Shown here: piece by piece, positions 52,798-61,004 of the stretch
Layout of the letters: every line of letters begins with the position of its first letter
Position numbering within the stretch: the first letter of the stretch is position 1
Assembly: GCF_026157065.1 (NCBI RefSeq)
Contig: NZ_JANLGQ010000002.1
Location: forward strand, 248,001-312,000
Reading direction: 5' to 3'
From: Enterococcus sp. HY326
Lineage (GTDB): Bacteria > Bacillota > Bacilli > Lactobacillales > Enterococcaceae
Length of the DNA stretch: 64,000 bases
Position numbers and translations under genes: made by a program
Notes under the pieces: model-generated
What the model was told of the DNA's origin: nothing
The model's database searches: none
What the model saw: only the letters and a program-made list of their open reading frames with translations

Positions 52798-54678
52798 TTA
52801 AGCAATCTCAATCTTTTTTTCAGCAGTTAAAGTTTGGGGATTACGCTCTTGCTGCATTTGCACCCAGACCATAAAGGTTAATAGGGTCCACAGTTTTCTA
52901 GAGACATCTTGTTTACCACTGGCGTGTAATTCCAACAGCGAGAGGGCATAATTTTTATCAATCCACTGATCGACATCAGCTGTCTGGATAATATTTTTAG
53001 CCCAGTCGTACAATTCGTTTTTTAACCAAAAGCGAATTGGCACAGGGAAGCCTAACTTTTTACGGTAAATTACAGATTCTGGCACAAAACTTTCCGCTGC
53101 CTTCCGCAAAATATATTTTGTCGTATTGTGGGCAATCCGCATATCAGACGGGATTTTGCTAGCCACTTTAAAAACTTCTTTATCAACAAATGGTGTTCGC
53201 AATTCCAAAGAAGAGGCCATTGTTGTCCGGTCAGCATTTGTCAGCAAATCACCAATCAACCAAGTGTTCATATCAATGTATTGCATGCGGGTAATTGGGT
53301 CAATATTTTTTGAATCATTGTAAAAAGGTGCTGTTACCTGCATATAATTGACATCATTGCGGTATTGCTTCATAAATTGCCGCTTTTCTTCTTCGTTGAA
53401 GATTTTGGCATTTCCCACATAGCGCTCTTCAATCGGGGTCGTTCCACGGACTAAAAAGCTCTTACCTTTAACGCCTTCAGGAATTATTTTTGACATCTGC
53501 CGCAAAGCTGAATTTAAGCTCCGAGGGAATTTATCAAACATCGCCAAAGAATTTGGTTCATTGTAAATCGTGTAACCGCCGAATAATTCATCGGCGCCTT
53601 CACCGCTTAAAGCCACTTTACAAATTTTCCGGGCCTCTCTGGCTAAAAAGTATTGGGGGACAGCCGCCGGATCTGCAAGGGGCTCATCCATATCCCAGAC
53701 AAATTCTGGGAAGCTCTCCGCAAAAGCTTCAGGGGTAATTAAACTACTGTGGTTTTTGACACCAAGCTCATCAGCGGTTTGTTTAGCTAAGTCAATTTCA
53801 CTGTAGCCTTCCCGTTCAAAACCAACAGAAATGGTATTTAAGTCATTATTAAATTCCCGGGCCAAAGCAACAATAATCGAAGAATCAATGCCGCCGGATA
53901 AAAAGGAGCCAACGGTTACATCAGAGCGCATATGTTTTTCAACGCTGTCATATAAAACGCTGCGGATTTCTTCAACTAAAACCTTTTCCTCCGTTTGAAC
54001 TGGGTGGAAGGCTGGGGTGAAATAGCGTTTAATTTCTAACGGCTTGCCAGCTTCTTTAAAGATGTAATGACCAGGCACCAAGCGTTTAATTTCATGGGTC
54101 ATCGTCATTGGGTCTGGTACAAACTGATAGGTCATATATTGTTGTAATGCTTCATTGCTGAAGGTTTGTTCAGATAAAATACCCCGCAAAGATTTTGACT
54201 CAGAGGCAAAATACAAGCGGTCGTCAACTTCTGTATAATGAAAAGGTTTAATCCCAAAATGATCTCTGGCACCAAATAAAGTTTTTTCTTGGGTATCCCA
54301 AATAACAAAGCCGAACATTCCCCGTAGGTAGTTGACCACGTCTTTACCATGTTTTTTATACATACCTAAAATCACTTCGGTATCACTATGAGTCGCAAAA
54401 GAATACCCCTCAGCGATTAATTCTTCTCTTAATTCTACATAATTATAAATTTCGCCATTAAAAGTAATCCAATAGCGTTGATTATCGTACGACAAAGGTT
54501 GTCCGCCGTGTTCGATATCAATAATACTCAAACGACGAAAGCCTAACGTCACAGCGTCATCCTGATAATATCCCTCATCATCCGGACCACGGTGAATAAT
54601 TCTTTCACTCATCTTTTTTACTTGCGGACGAAAATCCTCTGCTTCATTGTAGTGAACACAACCAACGAATCCACACAT
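52798..54678 (-). CDS. asnB: Asparagine synthase (glutamine-hydrolysing)
   Basis: The product is a 626-residue enzyme making asparagine from aspartate, glutamine and ATP. The start at 54678 gives MCGFVGC with the nucleophile at Cys2, and GGGAGGC lies upstream. The N-terminal glutaminase domain (about 1-210; RGPDDEGYY, FNGEIYNY) is followed by the synthetase domain with the PP-loop FLSGGIDSS and GEGADELFGGY. The size matches the AsnB/AsnO group. It is a single gene, divergent from an aldo/keto reductase, with no T-box found upstream. Confidence 0.96.
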   Translation of the reverse strand: MCGFVGCVHYNEAEDFRPQVKKMSERIIHRGPDDEGYYQDDAVTLGFRRLSIIDIEHGGQPLSYDNQRYWITFNGEIYNYVELREELIAEGYSFATHSDTEVILGMYKKHGKDVVNYLRGMFGFVIWDTQEKTLFGARDHFGIKPFHYTEVDDRLYFASESKSLRGILSEQTFSNEALQQYMTYQFVPDPMTMTHEIKRLVPGHYIFKEAGKPLEIKRYFTPAFHPVQTEEKVLVEEIRSVLYDSVEKHMRSDVTVGSFLSGGIDSSIIVALAREFNNDLNTISVGFEREGYSEIDLAKQTADELGVKNHSSLITPEAFAESFPEFVWDMDEPLADPAAVPQYFLAREARKICKVALSGEGADELFGGYTIYNEPNSLAMFDKFPRSLNSALRQMSKIIPEGVKGKSFLVRGTTPIEERYVGNAKIFNEEEKRQFMKQYRNDVNYMQVTAPFYNDSKNIDPITRMQYIDMNTWLIGDLLTNADRTTMASSLELRTPFVDKEVFKVASKIPSDMRIAHNTTKYILRKAAESFVPESVIYRKKLGFPVPIRFWLKNELYDWAKNIIQTADVDQWIDKNYALSLLELHASGKQDVSRKLWTLLTFMVWVQMQQERNPQTLTAEKKIEIA

Positions 54679-55016
54679 GTTATTGCCTCCCATATCTATT
54701 TCCATTTTCCAAAAAGGTAAACTAGTTCATGAATCTTTTGTTTTTAAAATAAAGAAGAAAGGGTCTTTTAAACCGGCTCCTTCACTCGTAAAATCATAGC
54801 ACAGCTAGCTTTAAAAGTATAATCTGAATCACAAAAAAACTAGAAAGTCTTAAAAATATTTAATTTTTTATGCTGACAGTAAAGTTTTGTCAGTTTAGTT
54901 GAATCTGTTATTTCATTTGAAATAATGAAAGCCCTTTTAGATTTTTTGTGGTACACTTTAAGATGGAACCAAAAAAATCTTTTTATCGTTTTTCAAAAAT
55001 AGGAGGAATCATCAAA
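54679..55016. other. Divergent control region between asnB and the aldo/keto reductase gene, 338 bp
   Basis: On the minus strand an extended -10, TGCTATGAT (plus 54793-54801), is a likely asnB promoter. On the plus strand TGGTACACT (54949-54957) is a likely extended -10 for the reductase gene. A small hairpin CTGACA..TGTCAG lies near 54873-54894. No gene, T-box or riboswitch was recognised. Confidence 0.55.
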
Positions 55017-55928
55017 ATGCGGACAATGAAATTTGGACCAACCGATCAAAATGTTGATGCAGTGATTTTAGGAGCAATGCGGATTAACAATGCGGAAAAT
55101 CCTCAAGCAGTGATTGAAACAGCCGTTGATGCGGGCATTACTTTTTTTGACCACGCTGATATTTATGGCGCAGGCAACTGCGAAACAATTTTCGGAGAGG
55201 CCCTCAAGAAAACCTCGATTAAACGGGAAGATTTATTTATTCAAAGTAAATGTGGTATTGTTCCTGGAAAATTATTTGATTTTTCAAAGGAACATATTAT
55301 TGAAGCGGTAGAAGGCAGTTTAAAACGCCTACAGATGGACCATTTAGATGCCTTGTTGTTACACCGTCCAGATGCGTTAATGGAGCCAGAAGAAATAGCA
55401 GCCGCTTTTGATGAGCTAGCCACTAGTGGTAAAGTTAAACACTTTGGTGTCAGCAACCAAAATCCAAGCCAAATTGATTTATTGGAAAAAACAGTTAAGC
55501 AGCCATTAGTTGCCAATCAATTGCAATTTGGCATTATGCACACTGGGATGATTGATTCAGGTATTCATGTCAATATGACTGATGACGGCAGCGTAGATCA
55601 TGACGGCGGTATTTACCATTATTCCCGCCTGCATGATATGACAATCCAAGCATGGTCGCCTTATCAATATGGTTTCTTTGAAGGCGTCTTTATCGGCAAT
55701 GAAAAATTCCCTGAGCTGAATAAAAAGCTTGAAGAGATGGCTGAAAAATATAATACAACGCCAACAGGAATTGCTTCTAGCTGGATTTTACGCGTGCCTA
55801 ATATGCAAGTGATTGCCGGTACAATGAATCTTGGCCGCATTAAAGAAATTGCGGCTGCCTCTGAAATTAAAATGTCGAAAGATGACTGGTATGATGTGTA
55901 TTTAGCAGCTGGAAATATTTTGCCATAA
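55017..55928 (+). CDS. Aldo/keto reductase (YdhF-like)
   Basis: The product is a 303-residue NAD(P)H-dependent oxidoreductase with a TIM-barrel fold. The catalytic tetrad region is visible: DHADIYGAG (Asp, Tyr), IQSKCGI (Lys) and ALLLHRPD (His). These short motifs are those of Escherichia coli YdhF. HFGVSNQNPSQ and the C-terminal VIAGTMN complete the cofactor site. The physiological carbonyl substrate is unknown. The start at 55017 is set by AGGAGGAATC; the frame is open further upstream but without a ribosome site. A 194-bp palindrome follows. Confidence 0.92.
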   Translation: MRTMKFGPTDQNVDAVILGAMRINNAENPQAVIETAVDAGITFFDHADIYGAGNCETIFGEALKKTSIKREDLFIQSKCGIVPGKLFDFSKEHIIEAVEGSLKRLQMDHLDALLLHRPDALMEPEEIAAAFDELATSGKVKHFGVSNQNPSQIDLLEKTVKQPLVANQLQFGIMHTGMIDSGIHVNMTDDGSVDHDGGIYHYSRLHDMTIQAWSPYQYGFFEGVFIGNEKFPELNKKLEEMAEKYNTTPTGIASSWILRVPNMQVIAGTMNLGRIKEIAAASEIKMSKDDWYDVYLAAGNILP

Positions 55929-55934
55929 ACTTTT

Positions 55935-56128
55935 AAAGTGTGAGTCTGTGACATTAGCTTATTATAGAACTGAAAATTCTTAGCATACTGAGATGTTCCA
56001 CATAATACGTAGAAATTATGATAAAGTATTGTGCAATTGCAATGGGGACCAACTGTCCTAAAAAGCAAAGGGAATCAGTATTGGGATTTGTCTATTGAGT
56101 AAACTAATGGTGCAGACTCACTTTTTTT
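55935..56128 (+). terminator. Long imperfect palindrome after the aldo/keto reductase gene
   Basis: GTGAGTCTGTGACATTAGCTTA at the left pairs imperfectly with TAAACTAATGGTGCAGACTCAC at the right. Further pairing continues inward (ATAGA, AATACTGA, ATTATGATAAAGTATT/CAATTGCAAT near the centre). The 194-bp element begins seven bases after the stop codon and ends in seven T. It was considered as a MITE, but its ends match no other element here. Confidence 0.65.
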
Positions 56129-56217
56129 ATTTTTCCAAAAAAGCAATCAAGGAATTGCTTTTTTAGACTATTTAGGGAAAAATATAAGAAAAGACAAAGT
56201 AGGCGGTGATACATACA

Positions 56218-57225
56218 ATGCAACTACTATGGAAAAATCTTGAAGATCAAAATCTGCGGGTGAAAATTCGCCAAAATCCCGAAAATTTTGTTGGTCACGA
56301 TGGGCAAACAGCTTTGCAAAAAATGATTCTTGGGGCTTTAGACTGTCTGGTTACGATTGCATCCGATTTGAGCCGGTGCCATCTACTTTTAGCAATTAAT
56401 AATCACGAGTTGACGGCGACCTTGCGTTTGCCAGAAGAACAGTCATTAGAGCCTTGGTTAAACAGTCAAAATATCATCGATTTTAGTGAGTTGTTAGTGC
56501 TAAAAAATCTTTCCTCTTATTTTACAATTGACGTTCAAAATCAGCAGCAATTTATCAGTCAAACTTATCATGATGGACTTCTAAAAGAGAAGCAACAGGC
56601 TTTGTTTGAAGGTGATTTCAAAAAGGTTAGTCTGCGCTTTATTCCGGATTTTAAAGGCTTTGACAGCCAGCCATTACCCTATGGCGTGTTTTATAATTTT
56701 TGTCATCAGCTGGCTTTTTTAAACGATGGCCTGATTGTTGAGCTGAAGGAAAATCAAATGCAAAAAAATTATTTTTTGTTTCGCCAAGGACTGGTGGAGT
56801 ATTTGTATGAACAGGATGAATTTTCTTCCCGCCGCCGCAAACCCTTTTATTTTGAAAAGCAAATTCAGCATGTTCACGTAAAAGTGGCGCTATCCCGCAA
56901 TGATCAAGGACGAATTGCCGCCAGTTTTGCCAACAACTTACAAACCTATCAAGGCGGAACCCATTTAGAAGGCTTGATTGACGGAGCGCTGGTGGCTTTA
57001 AATGATTATTTCAAAAAGCAGAAAAATATCGCCGTCTTTGATGAAGAAAAATTACTGACTCGTTTTGATTTGGCCGTGGCTGTTAAGCTGCCAAATGCGA
57101 AATATTTTGGGATTACCAAGTTGAAGCTGCGCAATCCGGAAGTCCATCAACTGGTGGAAGAGGCGGTAGCCGATGAGTTTGCTATTTTTTTAGATCGTTA
57201 TCCCCTCTGGTATAAGGATAAATAA
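56218..57225 (+). CDS. Degenerate GyrB/ParE-like ATPase-transducer protein without TOPRIM
   Basis: The product is 335 residues. Its motifs can be laid in order on the N-terminal half of type IIA topoisomerase B subunits: RQNPENFVGHDGQTALQKMI (GyrB RPGMYIG...GLHHLVYEI), LRFIPD (VTFWPD), LAFLNDGLIVEL, SFANNLQTYQGGTHLEG at 236-252 (SFVNNINTxEGGTH) and VKLPNAKYFGITKLKLRNPEV at 290-309. The ATP-binding Glu and Asn and the DNGRGIP motif are missing. The QTK loop reads ITK. There is no TOPRIM or DNA-cleavage part. A non-catalytic partner or decoy of gyrase or topo IV is possible but unproven. AGGCGGTG precedes the ATG. Confidence 0.72.
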   Translation: MQLLWKNLEDQNLRVKIRQNPENFVGHDGQTALQKMILGALDCLVTIASDLSRCHLLLAINNHELTATLRLPEEQSLEPWLNSQNIIDFSELLVLKNLSSYFTIDVQNQQQFISQTYHDGLLKEKQQALFEGDFKKVSLRFIPDFKGFDSQPLPYGVFYNFCHQLAFLNDGLIVELKENQMQKNYFLFRQGLVEYLYEQDEFSSRRRKPFYFEKQIQHVHVKVALSRNDQGRIAASFANNLQTYQGGTHLEGLIDGALVALNDYFKKQKNIAVFDEEKLLTRFDLAVAVKLPNAKYFGITKLKLRNPEVHQLVEEAVADEFAIFLDRYPLWYKDK

Positions 57226-57275
57226 AAATGTTCGGGTTTTCCTTGATTGACAATAGGAAAACCGAACATTTTTTT
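57226..57275 (+). terminator. Intrinsic terminator
   Basis: AAAATGTTCGGGTTTTCCT pairs with AGGAAAACCGAACATTTT and is followed by T. The stem is about 18 bp. Confidence 0.93.
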
Positions 57276-57347
57276 GATTTATTTGCAAAAAAGTTATTTT
57301 TTGTTGGAGAAGGGCTTGCTTTTTTGATTGATTTCGTGTAATTTACT

Positions 57348-57392
57348 TATGGCGAAATAAATCAGCGAAACAATAAATTAATGTTCGTGTTT
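57348..57392 (+). promoter_or_regulatory. PurBox pair upstream of guaC
   Basis: TATGGCGAAATAA-type box 1 (CGAA at 57353-57356) and inverted box 2 (TTCG at 57384-57387; ACACGAACATTAA on the minus strand) are 27 bp apart, close to the 26 bp at purE. Box 2 lies only 28 bp before the start codon. Additional CGAA/TTCG cores occur at 57333 and 57366. PurR binding is inferred. Confidence 0.65.
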
Positions 57393-57419
57393 TGCCAGAA
57401 TAATGGGAGGTCATTTACT

Positions 57420-58397
57420 ATGAAAGTATTTGATTACGAAGATATCCAGTTAGTACCGAATAAATGTATTGTGAACAGCCGTTCAGAATGTGATACAACA
57501 GTCACTTTAGGCAAGCATAATTTCCGTTTGCCAGTCGTGCCTGCAAATATGCAAACGATTGTGGACGAAACAATTGCGACATTCTTAGCTGAAAACAATT
57601 ATTTCTATATTATGCACCGTTTTGATGAAGATGACCGCATTTCTTTTATTCAAAGAATGCAGTCAAAAGGTCTAATCAGCTCAATTTCTGTCGGTGTTAA
57701 AGAAAACGAGTATGCTTTTGTTGAACAATTGGCCAAAGAAAATTTAGTGCCTGATTATATTACAATTGATATCGCCCACGGCCATTCCAATGCCGTGATT
57801 AACATGATTGGTCACATAAAAAAACATTTGCCAGATAGCTTTGTGATTGCCGGCAATGTTGGAACTCCAGAAGCTGTCAGAGAATTAGAAAACGCTGGTG
57901 CGGATGCAACTAAGGTCGGCATTGGACCCGGAAAAGTTTGTATCACCAAAATTAAAACTGGCTTCGGCACAGGCGGCTGGCAATTAGCAGCCCTGTGCTG
58001 GTGTGCGAAGGCTGCCCGCAAGCCGATTATTGCTGATGGCGGTATTCGGACCCACGGGGACATTGCCAAATCGATTCGCTTTGGTGCTACCATGGTGATG
58101 ATTGGTTCGCTATTTGCCGGTCATGAAGAATCACCTGGAGAAACAAAAGTTGAAAACGGCGTTGTCTATAAAGAATATTTCGGCAGTGCCTCAGAATTTC
58201 AAAAGGGCGAGAAGAAAAATGTCGAAGGCAAAAAAATCTGGATTCAACACAAGGGTAGTTTAGCTGACACCTTAATTGAAATGGAACAAGATTTGCAATC
58301 TTCTATTTCTTATGCTGGCGGCCGTGACCTTGAAGCGATTCGCAAAGTGGACTATGTGATTGTTAAAAATTCAATTTTTAACGGTGATACCATCTAA
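57420..58397 (+). CDS. guaC: GMP reductase
   Basis: The product is a 325-residue NADPH-dependent enzyme that deaminates GMP to IMP and so links guanine to adenine nucleotides. It is of the IMPDH/GMPR superfamily. [18 protein letters not shown] and the active-site loop [22 protein letters not shown] (split here only for length: catalytic Cys in KVCITK) identify the bacillar GuaC type. No CBS domains are present, unlike IMP dehydrogenase. The start at 57420 follows GGGAGGTC; the earlier in-frame ATG lies within the PurBox region and is rejected. Confidence 0.95.
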   Translation: MKVFDYEDIQLVPNKCIVNSRSECDTTVTLGKHNFRLPVVPANMQTIVDETIATFLAENNYFYIMHRFDEDDRISFIQRMQSKGLISSISVGVKENEYAFVEQLAKENLVPDYITIDIAHGHSNAVINMIGHIKKHLPDSFVIAGNVGTPEAVRELENAGADATKVGIGPGKVCITKIKTGFGTGGWQLAALCWCAKAARKPIIADGGIRTHGDIAKSIRFGATMVMIGSLFAGHEESPGETKVENGVVYKEYFGSASEFQKGEKKNVEGKKIWIQHKGSLADTLIEMEQDLQSSISYAGGRDLEAIRKVDYVIVKNSIFNGDTI

Positions 58398-58403
58398 ATT
58401 TTA

Positions 58404-58522
58404 TGAAGCTTGTTTAATAGTTTTACCAAAAAGCCTATCAGCTTTGATAGAAAGCAGTGAGTCCGAAAAATATTTAGACTGACTAGGCGAAATTTTGGCT
58501 AACCTATTCAGCAAGCTTTTTT
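58404..58522 (+). terminator. Long imperfect palindrome after guaC
   Basis: AAGCTTGTTTAATAG..TTACCAAAA..GCCTATCAG pairs imperfectly with CTGACTAGGCGAAATTTTGG..AACCTATTCAGCAAGCTT, giving about 40 bp of stem, followed by six T. The inner part contains GTCCGAAAAATATTTAGAC. Confidence 0.75.
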
Positions 58523-58570
58523 GTGTTTTAGCTGATACACTAAAGCTAGCAAAATAGTAAAGGAGCAGGT

Positions 58571-59149
58571 ATGAAACTTTATTTAATTCGTCACGGAGAA
58601 ACTGATTGGAACGTTGCCAGTAAAATTCAAGGGAAATCTGATATTCCATTAAATGCAAATGGACAGGCCCAAGCGGAACAATTGGCTGAAAAACTGGCAG
58701 AAAATCCTTTGAAATTTAGCAAAATTTATAGCAGCCCTTTGAAAAGGGCTGTTGAAACAGCCGACATTCTTAGTCAACAACTAAAGCTAGAATTAGTTGT
58801 TGCAGAAGGCCTAAAGGAAATTAATCTGGGAGTTTGGGAAGGCTTCACTTGGCCAGAAGTTGCGGAAAAGTATCCGCTGGAATATCGTCAATGGTACGAA
58901 AATCGTCGGACAACCCGCCCACCAGCCGGAGAGTCTTATCAGGACTTGTTAGATCGTTTACTACCAACTTTGGTGACAATTATTGCCGAAAATTCTCAAG
59001 ATGTTGCACTTGTCACCCACAGTGCGGTGATTATGACGCTGGAAAGTTTTTTACACGACACGCCTTTTGCCAAAATGGGTCAATATAAAAATGGCAACAC
59101 CGGCATTACGGAAGTTTCCGCAGAAAAGTTATTAGCCAAAGTCCGCTAA
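58571..59149 (+). CDS. Histidine phosphatase family protein (GpmB-like)
   Basis: The product is a 192-residue cytoplasmic phosphatase of the phosphoglycerate-mutase-like superfamily. The catalytic RHGE motif is R7-H8-G9-E10 (YLIRHGETDWN), SSPLKRAVETA holds the second Arg, INLGVWEG the Glu, and VTHSAV the second His. Proteins of this size are usually broad-specificity phosphatases, not glycolytic mutases, so the substrate is unknown. AAAGGAGC precedes the ATG. It is a single gene between two long palindromes. Confidence 0.9.
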   Translation: MKLYLIRHGETDWNVASKIQGKSDIPLNANGQAQAEQLAEKLAENPLKFSKIYSSPLKRAVETADILSQQLKLELVVAEGLKEINLGVWEGFTWPEVAEKYPLEYRQWYENRRTTRPPAGESYQDLLDRLLPTLVTIIAENSQDVALVTHSAVIMTLESFLHDTPFAKMGQYKNGNTGITEVSAEKLLAKVR

Positions 59150-59183
59150 AGTTTTTTAAAACATAATAAATGTGGAAATATTC

Positions 59184-59386
59184 AAAAGCTGTTACACAAT
59201 TTTTTAGATATATCATCACCGAAACTTAGTGAATTTGTCTTTCTGGTCTGAAAGGAAGATTAGAAAAAAATCTAGCTGCTTTTGCAAGCTGGTTGATTTA
59301 ATGGACAAACTCACAATAGTTAGTAGCTCTCACTAATTATTTTTCGGAGAAAATATTGTCGATAAATTTTGTGTCACAGCTTTTTT
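59184..59386 (+). terminator. Long imperfect palindrome before padR
   Basis: AAAAGCTGTTACACAATTTTTTAGA...CACCGAAA.CTTAGTGAATTTGTC pairs imperfectly with GACAAACTCAC...CACTAATTATTTTTCGGAG...AAATTTTGTGTCACAGCTTTT, then T. The stem can be followed for about 75 bp, making it the longest element of this kind in the window. Confidence 0.7.
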
Positions 59387-59398
59387 ATGTAATTTTAC

Positions 59399-59450
59399 TT
59401 TACCTGTCGTAGTAATTTTGCTATACTATTTACAACGACAGACGTAGTAA
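59399..59450 (+). promoter_or_regulatory. padR promoter with overlapping inverted-repeat operator
   Basis: TTTACC (59399-59404) and TATACT (59422-59427) are 17 bp apart. GTCGTAGTAA (59406-59415) fills the spacer. TTTACAACGAC (59429-59439) is its inverted copy just after the -10, and GACGTAGTAA (59441-59450) is a direct repeat. Binding by the PadR protein encoded next is inferred. Confidence 0.75.
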
Positions 59451-59468
59451 TTGTTAGGAGGGGAGCAG

Positions 59469-59786
59469 ATGATCTCAAGCGACGGGATCAGAGGCTATAA
59501 CGATGTGATTATCTTATCCATTTTAAAAGCCGGCGAATCCTACGGTTATGGTATTTCAAAAGCCATTCGGGAAGTAACAGAAGGAAAATATATTATCAAA
59601 GAGACGACTTTGTATTCGGCCTTTAACCGTTTGGAAAAAAACGGGTATATTGAATCGTTTCCCGGGGCAGTAACCCATGGAAAAAAACGCACCTATTATC
59701 GAATTACCGATTTGGGAAAAACTTTTTTGACAGAAAAAGAAGCTGAGTGGCAGCTGACAAAAGCAGTTGTTGATTTATTTATTTAG
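59469..59786 (+). CDS. PadR-family transcriptional regulator
   Basis: The product is a 105-residue winged-helix repressor. VIILSILKAGESYGYGISKAI and TTLYSAFNRLEKNGYIES are the PadR helix-turn-helix and wing regions. The short C-terminus forms the dimer helix. The start at 59469 follows AGGAGGGG; the TTG at 59451 precedes that site. It is 12 bp upstream of a HAAS-domain membrane protein gene, and PadR-HAAS pairs are common in Firmicutes. Repeats in its promoter suggest autoregulation. Confidence 0.9.
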   Translation: MISSDGIRGYNDVIILSILKAGESYGYGISKAIREVTEGKYIIKETTLYSAFNRLEKNGYIESFPGAVTHGKKRTYYRITDLGKTFLTEKEAEWQLTKAVVDLFI

Positions 59787-59798
59787 GAGGACAGGAAA

Positions 59799-60758
59799 AT
59801 GAAAACTATTCGGGATTACTTGGAGAGCCTATTTTTAGGAGTGCCTGAAAGTCTGGAAAAAGAACAACTAAAAGCTGATTTAATGGCGAACATGGAAGAC
59901 CGCTACGAAGAATTAATTAGTGAAGGCAAAGGCGAGCATGAAGCAATTGGCATCACCATTACTGAATTTGGGTCAATTGATGAATTACTAGCTGATTTAG
60001 AAATTTTAAAAGATGGGCATCAACAAGAGGAACCAGCAGCTGACAATCGGCAGGATGCAATTTCCCATGAAGAAGCCTTTGCGTTTTTAGAAATATATCG
60101 CCGTTCTGCTTTAAAAATTGGCTTAGGTGTTTTACTAATCCTGTTGAGTGTTAGTCAGCTGATTTTACTTAGTGAGATGTATGTCGAATATGTTGGTCTT
60201 TTTCTATTTTTCATTTTAATTGGCTGTGGTGTGGGCTTGTTTATTGTGGCGGGGATGGCTATCACAAATGTCTCCAAATCTTTAGACGATCGGCCAATCC
60301 CTAGAAATGTCGCCCAAGAAGTTTCGACGATTAAAAATAATTACCGTCGTTCCTTTGCAGCCAGTATTACAATTGGCGTGCTGATTATTATTTTTTCGGT
60401 GGGCCTACTTTTTATCGGTGAAATGCTGGGAGGCGACAGTCTCGGAGTTAGTATGATGCTCTTTGGTATTGGTTTTGGAGTCACCCTGCTAGTCTATGGC
60501 GGCATGGTGCAAGGGAGTTTTGAGAAATTAACCAGTGAACGGATTTTTGTAGCAGATGAAGATCAGCCGGGACCTAGAGCCCGCCAAGCAAAAAATCTGC
60601 CCCCCTTCATCGTCTTTTTAAATGGAATTTACTGGCCGATTGTGGTCGCTATCTTCTTAATCGGCGGCTTTATCTTCCATGCCTGGAGTATTTCTTGGAT
60701 TGTTTTTCCAATCGCTGGTGTCCTTTATGGTAGCATTCAAGCCGCTGTTGAAAGGTAA
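59799..60758 (+). CDS. HAAS-domain (DUF1700) membrane protein
   Basis: The product is 319 residues. The N-terminal 65 residues (RDYLESLFLGVPESLEKEQLKADLMANMEDRYEE; shown in two overlapping motifs LKADLMANMEDRYEE and ITEFGSIDEL) form the HAAS/DUF1700 helical domain that goes with PadR regulators. Six hydrophobic segments follow (about 108-128, 132-155, 190-212, 220-245, 270-290, 295-315). The function is unknown; signalling to or regulation by PadR is inferred from pairing. AGGAGGAC precedes the ATG. Confidence 0.85.
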   Translation: MKTIRDYLESLFLGVPESLEKEQLKADLMANMEDRYEELISEGKGEHEAIGITITEFGSIDELLADLEILKDGHQQEEPAADNRQDAISHEEAFAFLEIYRRSALKIGLGVLLILLSVSQLILLSEMYVEYVGLFLFFILIGCGVGLFIVAGMAITNVSKSLDDRPIPRNVAQEVSTIKNNYRRSFAASITIGVLIIIFSVGLLFIGEMLGGDSLGVSMMLFGIGFGVTLLVYGGMVQGSFEKLTSERIFVADEDQPGPRARQAKNLPPFIVFLNGIYWPIVVAIFLIGGFIFHAWSISWIVFPIAGVLYGSIQAAVER

Positions 60759-60781
60759 GCTTTCTTTAACGATTCATTTAT

Positions 60782-60870
60782 AAAACTGATTTGCCACTTT
60801 CATTTAAGAAATTTTTCTTGGAAATAGCTAGGAGAATTTCTTGAATTGAAAGGTGTAAATCAGTTTTTTT
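60782..60870 (+). terminator. Long imperfect palindrome after the HAAS protein gene
   Basis: AAAACTGATTTG.CACTTTCATTTAAGAAATT pairs with AATTTCTTGAATTGAAAGGTGTAAATCAGTTTT, giving about 35 bp with few mismatches, then T. Confidence 0.82.
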
Positions 60871-60962
60871 ATTTGTAAAAATAAAAATTGTAGCGAGTAA
60901 AGGACATCATCGCAAACAATTGCCAACAAAAGTGATTTTCTCAGCTAATCCGCTATAAAAAT

Positions 60963-60970
60963 GCTATAAT
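60963..60970 (+). promoter_or_regulatory. Extended -10 promoter of trmK
   Basis: TGCTATAAT is an extended -10 element (TATAAT at 60965-60970), 35 bp before the start codon. No strong -35 box is seen. Confidence 0.65.
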
Positions 60971-61004
60971 GTTTCTTGTGAAAAGTACAAGTTTTGGAGG
61001 AATT

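Larger units (their letters stand above)
59150..59468. other. Intergenic region, 319 bp
   Basis: No gene was found. It contains the 203-bp palindrome at 59184-59386 and the padR promoter/operator at 59399-59450. Confidence 0.6.

Noticed and set aside
54679-55016. T-box leader for asnB.
   Set aside because: No T-box consensus (such as AGGGTGGNACC) and no AGAGA or specifier-loop features were found on the minus strand.
55935-56128. MITE or insertion-sequence remnant.
   Set aside because: Its terminal repeats match no other element in the window, and no target-site duplication was seen; treated as a long palindrome/terminator.
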